The translations under genes were made by a program, and so were the position numbers. The notes below the pieces were generated by a model. It saw nothing but the letters and a program-made list of their open reading frames with translations, was not told the origin of the DNA and made no database searches. This document shows positions 1 through 4,967 of a DNA stretch of 6,293 nt, piece by piece. This stretch comes from CAZDET01 sp964504335 (GTDB lineage Bacteria; Bacteroidota; Bacteroidia; Chitinophagales; Saprospiraceae). The stretch is from contig CAZDET010000124.1 of assembly GCA_964504335.1 (NCBI GenBank), positions 1 to 6,293 on the forward strand, written 5' to 3'. Position 1 is the first letter of the stretch. Each line of letters starts with the position of its first letter.

Positions 1-125
1 GAATGGTGAATTTTTTTTATTGCAGATTTCGGGTCTCTGCGGCACCATCCAATAACTGCCCTCGCGGCAGCCGTTCTCACAAAATAGCCCACGTTTTCAC
101 ACGGCCGTTTCCATTGCTGGTAGCC

Positions 126-269
126 GCGTGCGCAGCGCACGCCTGGGCTGCCTGCAGGTTGGCAGGTATGGTGTGTGGCGCCCCGGGCCCAGCCGCCGGC
201 CACCGAGCCGAGGGCCCAGGCTATGTCCCGCCGGGTGGACTTACTGCCTCCGGCATTTGATGCGTGCGC
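126..269. repeat. GC-rich intergenic segment with nested inverted repeats
   Basis: This gene-free stretch is much richer in G+C than its flanks. GCGTGCGC (126-133) and GCGCACGC (135-142) form a near-perfect palindrome around a single A. The second arm is also the reverse complement of GCGTGCGC at 262-269. Inside that pair, GCCTGGGC (141-148) is complementary to GCCCAGGC (214-221), and GGGCCCAG occurs twice in direct orientation (185-192 and 212-219). Single-stranded DNA or RNA from here could fold into a large branched structure. It could be a REP-like intergenic element, a structured leader, or relics of a small mobile element. No family is recognised, and no T-run follows that would make it a simple terminator. 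Confidence 0.45.
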
Positions 270-285
270 CTTAACCCTATTTTGG
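256..285 (+). promoter_or_regulatory. Candidate bacteroidete-type promoter upstream of the large gene
   Basis: TTTG at 256-259 is followed after 18 bp by TATTTTGG (278-285). The Bacteroidota sigma-ABfr consensus is a -33 TTTG and a -7 TAnnTTTG separated by about 17-23 bp. The -33 element and the spacing fit, and the -7 element has one mismatch in its six fixed positions. Transcription would begin near 290-295, leaving a leader of about 60-65 nt. Such short motifs arise by chance, so this is a candidate only. Confidence 0.3.
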
Positions 286-297
286 AGGGTATTCCAA

Positions 298-327
298 ATC
301 AATGTCAAATGATTATATTTGATTGAT
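298..327. promoter_or_regulatory. AT-rich imperfect dyad overlapping a second -7-like element
   Basis: TCAAAT (305-310) and ATTTGA (317-322) are perfect inverted 6-mers around a 6-bp spacer. The symmetry extends outward, ATCAA (298-302) against TTGAT (323-327), with two extra bases on the left side. The right half contains TATATTTG (314-321), an exact match to the bacteroidete -7 form TAnnTTTG, but no TTG-type -33 element lies at the usual distance upstream. The dyad could be an operator for a dimeric regulator sitting on, or just downstream of, a promoter. It lies 30-59 bp upstream of the start codon of the large gene. Confidence 0.35.
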
Positions 328-356
328 ATTGATGAAGAAACCCATGTGAATCAACG

Positions 357-3300
357 ATGCACCCAGTCGCCGAACACCGCCATATTCTACTCGAGCTGAT
401 CGCTGCCAGCATCGCTGACGCTATCCAGTATCTCAAAAAACACCTGCCTCCCGGCGGACCGGTTGCCCTCGAGGTGATTTCCCTGGAAGGAAGAATGAAT
501 GCCGTCAATAAAGAACGGCTCTTCGGGACCATCTCCGATAATGCCCTCCAGCTTGAATACAACAAGATTCGCAAGGCTCTCCTGGAATTGGTCAATAACC
601 TACAAGAGGAGGACTTCCAGACCGTCGAAAAGCCCACTAATCAGAAACCGGGAAAGAAGCGGGGGAGTATCCTGTACCGTATCCCCACCACGATGGAAAC
701 GGGGGTGGAAAATAAATGCGTCGTTCGGATTGCCCTGGACGTAGAGGCCATCGTCGAAAATTTTCAATTAGACGAGCATGTGAAGCTCGATACCATTCGG
801 GTGTCGGATATCATGATGGTGGAATTGATGGACCCATCGGATGTCCATCCTTTCGAAATTCGGGGCTTGAACTCCGCCGAGCAATTCATCGAGCCCGATG
901 AGTATACCGAATGGATTTTCATGGTGAAACCCCTGCTGGAGGGACGCTTCCCATTGATGATCAAAGTGTCGATTATCGAACTCATCCACGGCAAGGAACG
1001 CAAGCGCGATATTGTCTTGGAGGAAATGATTCTCATCGTTACTGAGGCGAGCGACGAAATCGAAGAGGCCGCCTTTAAACCGAGTGGCTACACCCTCAAT
1101 CTCGGGGGGGCGGAAGAAGAGAAACGCGAAAGAAAAGGCGCTGCTGGTCCGCCCCTGTCAAAGCGGCGGCGCAGCCGTCTGCGGGCGAGCAGCATGGTTG
1201 CCGTCTTGCTCTTAATCATGGGATTTGGCGCGTTTGCCTTTCCCGAAACCCGGGATTGGCTCTGGGCTAAACTTCGCCATCGCATCGAAACCTATCAAAC
1301 CTTCGCCGACAAGTACGAATTGAGTGCCTACCGCGAAGAAGCGATCTGGCGAAAAACGGCTTTGCTGGATACCCCTCCCGCCTATCTCGAATACCTGGCT
1401 ACCTATCCCGTCGGAAAATATCGCTCGGAGGCACTCGACCGACTCGCTCAACTGGAACAGGGGCTCTTCAAACGGATCGAGGCAGCTGGCGAGCTGGAGG
1501 ACCTACTTTATTATTTCAGCTGGTTCCCCGACGGTGCCAACCGGCAAACGGTCGTAGATTCCAGTCTGCAATACCAATTGCATCAGGAGAGTCGGCAGGC
1601 CACCGACATCGATTCCCTTTCCTATCCGGAACGACAGGATGCATTCTGGCGCTTCGTGGAGGCCCATCGCAACCGGTTGCCGGAGGGGATTTACTGTTTA
1701 GAATATACCCTCCTGGGGCAAAAAACCAGGGCTGAGTACCATTGCCGCCGGGCGCAGGCGGCTGCCGAGCAGCGCCAGGCTCAAGCTGAAAACAGCTTGT
1801 GGGCAAAGGTGCAAGCCGACTCCAAGCCGATCCATTACCTAAGATATTTGGAGCGTTTTCCCATCGGTACCCACCGCGATACCTCCATTGCCATCCTGCG
1901 GGCGGCTAGGATTCCCATTCCATCGGCCATCTTATCCTACCGAAATTCGGAACCGGAACTCGAGTCGAGTCGACTGAGCGAAGAACCGGAACCGCCCGCA
2001 CCGGCGGTCGTGCCAAGGTCTGCTGGCCCCGTCGGGATAAGGACCGTTCAAACGCCCGTTTTGTTAATTACGGATTTGCTGGAGGTCGATGAAGAAGCGA
2101 TTCCGTTGCGGATGTATTCGTACCGTCGGGGAATTCCCTTCTTGCCGCCCTCCGAATTCGAGGACCCCAGCAATCGGCTATTCCGGGAAGCTATCCTTTC
2201 CAAAGATGCCGCCATCCGGGCAGCGCTGCGGGCGGATTCCCTCCTGTGGGCCCAGGCCCAGGTGGCCAATACTGCCCAATCGTACGGGGATTACCTCGCC
2301 GCGTTTCCGGAAGGACTATTTTCGGAACCAGCCTATAAATTAAGTGATCGTCGCGCCTGGGAGGAGGCCAAAGACGAGCATACCGAATTTGCCTACCGGA
2401 ATTATTTCATCCACTATCGAGAAGGGAAATACGTCCGTAAGGCCAAAAAAAGGGCAGACCGCAATGCCTGGAAAAAGGCAAAAGAAAATGATACGCCGCC
2501 GATGTACGGAGGCTATATCTTCCGGTATTCGGATGGGAAGCATGTAGCCCAGGCATTTAGACGGGCGAATCGCTTGCTGAATCAGAAGGAGCAACTGGCT
2601 AAATCCTCAAAAGGTCAGTCGGGAAGTACCGCCGCCGGCGGCCCAACTCTTACGGCTCGATCTGGCTCCACCAAGGCCCGTTCAAGCTCTAAAAAAAGCA
2701 GTGCCGGCTCCAAAAAATCGAAGCGCAGTGGCTCTGGCCGTTTTTTAGGCATCAACTGGCCACGCATTCAATTTCCCCGGATCAATATCCCCTTACCCTC
2801 TTTCGGGCGTAGTCCGGCAGTAAAGGCAGATCTGGCGGCCTGGAAAAGGGCCAGGGAATCGAACACGATTTCGGCCTACCTGGACTACCAGAGGCGCTAC
2901 ACTAAACACGCCGAAAAGGCCATGCGCAGAGCCCAGGCACTGGCATGGCAGTATGCCAAGGAAACGGATACGGAGAAGAGTTACCGGGACTACGCCTCTA
3001 ATTGGGGCGGCAAACACAGCCGGGAGGCGATGAGAAGAGCCGATACCCGTGCCTGGGAGAGTGCCGAACGGCAGGATACCGAAAAGGGATACCGGAGCTA
3101 TGTATTCAGATATCCCGAAGGACGCTACCGGAAGCAGGGAGTCCGTGCCGCCGGAGCTAAAAACTGGGAGTCTGCGACGGGCAAGGACTCCATGTATTAT
3201 TACCAACGATACCTCCGAATCTATCCGGAGGGGAAATTCGTTGTGGATGCCCAGTTGCGTTATGAGGAGCTCCTGTGGGACTCCCTCAAATCACTGGGTA

Positions 3301-4913
3301 CGGTTGCTGCCTTAGAGGAATACCGGACACAATATCCCGAAGGGGGTTTTGCCGAAGAAATCGCAAGCCTGCAAGACGACTGGACCTTTGAAGCCGCCAG
3401 GGATTCGGGTTCTGTAGAGGCCTATCTGGATTATTTGCAGCAGTTTCCGCAGGGAGTCCACGCGCGGGAAGCGGACCAACGAATCTGGGTAGCGGCCCTG
3501 GTTCGGGGCGACCTGGAGGCCATAGAAGAATACGTAGACGACCTTCCGGAGGGGCGGTTTCGACGGGAAGCGCAGCGATCTTTCGAAGAATTACAGGTAT
3601 GGCGAGAGGCAGAATCCGTCGGTACCCTCGAAGCACTCCAAGCATACCGCGCAGCCTATCCCAACGGCAAGTACCTCACCCGGGCGCTTCACGAGCAGGA
3701 GGACGTCACCTGGAAGGGGGCCGCTGAAATTGGAAGTATAACGTCGTTTGAAGAGTACCTGCGGCACTATCCGGAAGGCGTATACAGCCTGGAGGCAGAT
3801 GCTGAAATATGGCGACAAACCCAGCAGCTCGGTACCCGGTCGGCTTACCAGCGTTATTTGAGCCTTCCGGGAGACCGGCCCTATGCCACCACGGCTAAGG
3901 AAAAAATGGAGGAACTCCCACCAGAGGAAGAGCCGGAAGAGGAGAATGACCAGTCAATTACCATTGCTTTTGGTTCCAGTGCACATCAGGATAAAGCCCA
4001 ACCGCTACTGGAAGTAGCTGCCGATTTAGCACCAGATGCGTTTATATTCCTCGGGGGAAATATCTACGGAGATACCCGCGACATGGATACCCTGCGCGCC
4101 AAATACGACCAGTTGGCGGGCAAGCCTGAATTCCAAGGCCTTCGGGAAGTAACGGATGTCTACGCCATTTGGGATGATCACGACTACGGAGAAAACGATG
4201 CCGGTCGTCATTACCCCCGCAAGGTGGAATCGGAACAGCTCTTCCTGGATTTCTGGGCGGAGCCGGAGGATTCGGATCGTCGCGAGCATGCGGGCACTTA
4301 TGGGGTCAAATATCTCCAAAAGGGCGACCTTACTGTGCAGCTCCTGCTGCTGGATACCCGGTATTTCCGGGATGACCTCCTCCGACGCACGGAGGAAGCT
4401 AGCGCTCCGTACAAGAACGACTACATCCCGAACTCCGATCCCGACAGCACGTTTCTGGGCGAGGCCCAGTGGAGATGGCTGGAAGAGCGGTTTCGCGTTC
4501 CTGCGGATGTGCGCATCATCGCTTCCAGCAACCAATTCGGACACGCGTACAATGGCTGGGAATCGTGGACAAACGTCCCGCACGAACGGCAGCGCATGCT
4601 GGAACTCATCGAACGGACCGGCGTAAATGGGGTGCTCTTTATATCCGGCAATGTTCACTGGGGGGAAATTTCGAAGCAAGAAGTTGCCGGAGGCTATCCC
4701 ATTTACGATGTGACCTCCAGCGGCATTACTGAAACCTGGGAAACTGTCGAGCCAAATGCGAATCGAGTTGGGCAGGCAATTCAGCAGAACAACATTGGAT
4801 ATCTTCGAATTACCCCGTCTAATTCGGGGCTGAAGCTGCAATTAGCCTTGATGGATCAGTCGGCCGCCATTGTGGAAGAGCAAACCATTAAATTGAAAGA
4901 AATTAGTAACTAG
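357..4913 (+). CDS. EAD11-like / transmembrane / W-Y-YPxG repeat / degenerate PhoD-like metallophosphatase mosaic protein
   Basis: This is a 1518-residue multidomain protein. Residues 7-84 resemble EAD11-type effector-associated domains. Residues 103-230 are an unidentified beta-rich module, and 276-295 form a single transmembrane helix preceded by a basic stretch (269-276). Residues 329-514, 629-737 and 827-1184 carry about 16-17 copies of a ~35-residue repeat, separated by an acidic/Pro-rich linker (530-560) and a Ser/Lys/Gly linker (747-793). Residues 1199-1518 are a PhoD-like phosphatase domain. It keeps WDDHD (1272-1276), LDTR (1332-1335) and His1434 but has Ser1208, Gly1234 and Asn1432 where the family normally has Cys, Asp and Asp. 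The ATG at 357 is the only good start: an in-frame TGA lies at 333 and the EAD begins a few residues later. Charge distribution suggests a cytosolic N-terminus and an exported C-terminus (inference). A role in an EAD-centred signalling or conflict system is plausible, and enzymatic activity is doubtful. The reading frame is intact throughout. Confidence 0.9.
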   Translation: MHPVAEHRHILLELIAASIADAIQYLKKHLPPGGPVALEVISLEGRMNAVNKERLFGTISDNALQLEYNKIRKALLELVNNLQEEDFQTVEKPTNQKPGKKRGSILYRIPTTMETGVENKCVVRIALDVEAIVENFQLDEHVKLDTIRVSDIMMVELMDPSDVHPFEIRGLNSAEQFIEPDEYTEWIFMVKPLLEGRFPLMIKVSIIELIHGKERKRDIVLEEMILIVTEASDEIEEAAFKPSGYTLNLGGAEEEKRERKGAAGPPLSKRRRSRLRASSMVAVLLLIMGFGAFAFPETRDWLWAKLRHRIETYQTFADKYELSAYREEAIWRKTALLDTPPAYLEYLATYPVGKYRSEALDRLAQLEQGLFKRIEAAGELEDLLYYFSWFPDGANRQTVVDSSLQYQLHQESRQATDIDSLSYPERQDAFWRFVEAHRNRLPEGIYCLEYTLLGQKTRAEYHCRRAQAAAEQRQAQAENSLWAKVQADSKPIHYLRYLERFPIGTHRDTSIAILRAARIPIPSAILSYRNSEPELESSRLSEEPEPPAPAVVPRSAGPVGIRTVQTPVLLITDLLEVDEEAIPLRMYSYRRGIPFLPPSEFEDPSNRLFREAILSKDAAIRAALRADSLLWAQAQVANTAQSYGDYLAAFPEGLFSEPAYKLSDRRAWEEAKDEHTEFAYRNYFIHYREGKYVRKAKKRADRNAWKKAKENDTPPMYGGYIFRYSDGKHVAQAFRRANRLLNQKEQLAKSSKGQSGSTAAGGPTLTARSGSTKARSSSKKSSAGSKKSKRSGSGRFLGINWPRIQFPRINIPLPSFGRSPAVKADLAAWKRARESNTISAYLDYQRRYTKHAEKAMRRAQALAWQYAKETDTEKSYRDYASNWGGKHSREAMRRADTRAWESAERQDTEKGYRSYVFRYPEGRYRKQGVRAAGAKNWESATGKDSMYYYQRYLRIYPEGKFVVDAQLRYEELLWDSLKSLGTVAALEEYRTQYPEGGFAEEIASLQDDWTFEAARDSGSVEAYLDYLQQFPQGVHAREADQRIWVAALVRGDLEAIEEYVDDLPEGRFRREAQRSFEELQVWREAESVGTLEALQAYRAAYPNGKYLTRALHEQEDVTWKGAAEIGSITSFEEYLRHYPEGVYSLEADAEIWRQTQQLGTRSAYQRYLSLPGDRPYATTAKEKMEELPPEEEPEEENDQSITIAFGSSAHQDKAQPLLEVAADLAPDAFIFLGGNIYGDTRDMDTLRAKYDQLAGKPEFQGLREVTDVYAIWDDHDYGENDAGRHYPRKVESEQLFLDFWAEPEDSDRREHAGTYGVKYLQKGDLTVQLLLLDTRYFRDDLLRRTEEASAPYKNDYIPNSDPDSTFLGEAQWRWLEERFRVPADVRIIASSNQFGHAYNGWESWTNVPHERQRMLELIERTGVNGVLFISGNVHWGEISKQEVAGGYPIYDVTSSGITETWETVEPNANRVGQAIQQNNIGYLRITPSNSGLKLQLALMDQSAAIVEEQTIKLKEISN
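375..608 (+). other. EAD11-like effector-associated domain (residues 7-84 of the large protein)
   Basis: The segment is mostly helical. It has an opening LLELI...ADAIQYL helix pair, a central ISLEGRMNAVNKERLFGTIS stretch and a closing helix YNKIRKALLELVNNL. This order matches the pattern I know for EAD11: a LIxxGxxxeAlxxL helix, then an Lssrxnrlkrexxxgxis-like stretch, then NxIRkaLLeLid. EADs are small adaptor domains that pair homotypically between sensors and effectors in predicted NTP-dependent conflict systems of multicellular bacteria. The assignment is by eye; an HMM search against the EAD families would settle it. Confidence 0.72.
663..1046 (+). other. Uncharacterised beta-rich module (residues 103-230) between EAD and membrane helix
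   Basis: Alternating hydrophobic strands (SILYRIP, CVVRIAL, IMMVELMD, EWIFMVKPL, LMIKVSIIEL, IVLEEMILIVTE) suggest a compact beta-sandwich. The spacing of strands and the closing VLEE-IVTE stretch give the impression of a well-conserved domain rather than a linker. I cannot name a family. Its place just after an EAD and before the membrane helix fits a cytosolic ligand-binding or oligomerisation role, but that is inference. Confidence 0.5.
1182..1241 (+). other. Single transmembrane helix (residues 276-295)
   Basis: An uninterrupted hydrophobic run, MVAVLLLIMGFGAFAF (280-295), directly follows a cluster of six Lys/Arg residues in 269-276. By the positive-inside rule the EAD and beta-module would be cytosolic and the repeats and phosphatase domain would face the periplasm. 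A weaker basic patch (KLRHR, 305-309) on the other side makes the orientation less than certain. It is not a cleavable signal peptide, because about 275 residues precede it. Confidence 0.75.
1341..1898 (+). repeat. First array of the ~35-residue W/Y/YPxG protein repeat (degenerate copies)
   Basis: This array spans residues 329-514. Clear copies lie at 329-363, 369-403 and 480-514, with a strongly diverged segment between. The unit reads roughly aW..a...dT..aY..YL..yP.GkY..eA..rl, which predicts two short helices around a conserved YPxG turn, much like a short solenoid or TPR-like unit. The copies are diverged at both protein and DNA level, so the array is old and not a recent tandem expansion. 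Confidence 0.75.
2241..2567 (+). repeat. Second array of the ~35-residue protein repeat, three copies
   Basis: This array spans residues 629-737, with copies at 629-662, 666-700 and 703-737. The last two copies replace the usual YPxG by YREG and YSDG but keep the Trp-Ala-Lys start, the T..Y..Y core and the terminal basic A..RA. A Ser/Lys/Gly-rich linker (residues 747-793, nt 2595-2735) follows and separates this array from the third. Confidence 0.78.
2835..3908 (+). repeat. Third and longest array of the ~35-residue protein repeat, about ten copies
   Basis: This array spans residues 827-1184. Near-contiguous copies begin at about 827, 862, 898, 935, 972, 1009, 1044, 1080, 1117 and 1152. The first four are basic and end in RRA-like sequence. 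From about residue 970 onward the copies turn acidic and Glu-rich (YPEGGFAEE, LPEGRFRREA, YPEGVYSLEA). The array leads straight into an acidic linker (PPEEEPEEEND) before the phosphatase domain. The regular spacing suggests a rigid rod that holds the C-terminal domain away from the membrane (inference). Confidence 0.82.
3951..4910 (+). other. PhoD-like metallophosphatase domain with substituted active site (residues 1199-1518)
   Basis: The order of motifs matches PhoD-like phosphatases: IAFGSSAHQDK (1203-1213), FIFLGGNIYGDT (1229-1240), WDDHDYGEND (1272-1281), LLLDTRYFR (1330-1338), LGEAQWRWLEE, IIASSNQF, PHERQRM and SGNVHWGE (1430-1437). The usual family forms, from memory, are GSCAHQ, LGDN, ASSIQ and SGDxH. 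This copy therefore has Ser for Cys (1208), Gly for the bridging Asp (1234), Asn for Ile (1392) and Asn for Asp (1432). WDDHD, LDTR and His1434 remain. The fold is probably intact; binuclear metal binding and catalysis are probably impaired. Confidence 0.85.
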
Positions 4914-4967
4914 TGGGTAAACTCTATATCTCATTGGTTATCTACAAGTAATTAGTTGCTCCGAAAA
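4914..4967 (+). other. 54-bp intergenic gap; the two genes probably form an operon
   Basis: The gap between the stop of the large gene and the ATG of the caspase gene has no hairpin followed by a T-run and no TAnnTTTG-type promoter element. Co-transcription from the upstream promoter is the simplest reading. The sequence just before the ATG is A-rich (CCGAAAAATG) and lacks a Shine-Dalgarno, as is usual in Bacteroidota. Confidence 0.6.

Noticed and set aside
11..18. Run of eight T near the window start as the tail of a terminator of an upstream gene
   Set aside because: Any hairpin would lie before the window; only ten bases precede the run, so this cannot be judged.
126..142. GC-rich hairpin as an intrinsic terminator
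   Set aside because: The stem is strong but no T-run follows on either strand, so it does not have the form of an intrinsic terminator.
3..260. 85-codon open frame on the + strand in the leader
   Set aside because: It runs through the GC-rich inverted repeats, its predicted product is low-complexity (Pro/Gly/Ala/Arg-rich) after the first third, and it matches no family I know. It is more likely a by-product of GC-rich sequence with few stops.
126..275. Integron attC-like site
   Set aside because: The folded arms are suggestive, but I found no matching pair of RYYYAAC and GTTRRRY boxes at the ends.
1341..3908. CRISPR array or recent tandem DNA duplication
   Set aside because: The repetition is at the protein level only; the underlying DNA copies are diverged and lie in one intact reading frame.
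4026..4841. 271-codon open frame on the - strand opposite the phosphatase domain
   Set aside because: It lies wholly inside the strongly supported PhoD-like coding region and its product shows no recognisable domain; it is an antisense shadow of a GC-rich gene.
357..4913. The large gene as a decaying pseudogene, given its lost active-site residues
   Set aside because: The frame is open over 1518 codons, the repeats and the remaining phosphatase motifs are well kept, and no frameshift or internal stop is seen. Loss of catalysis with retained fold is the better reading.
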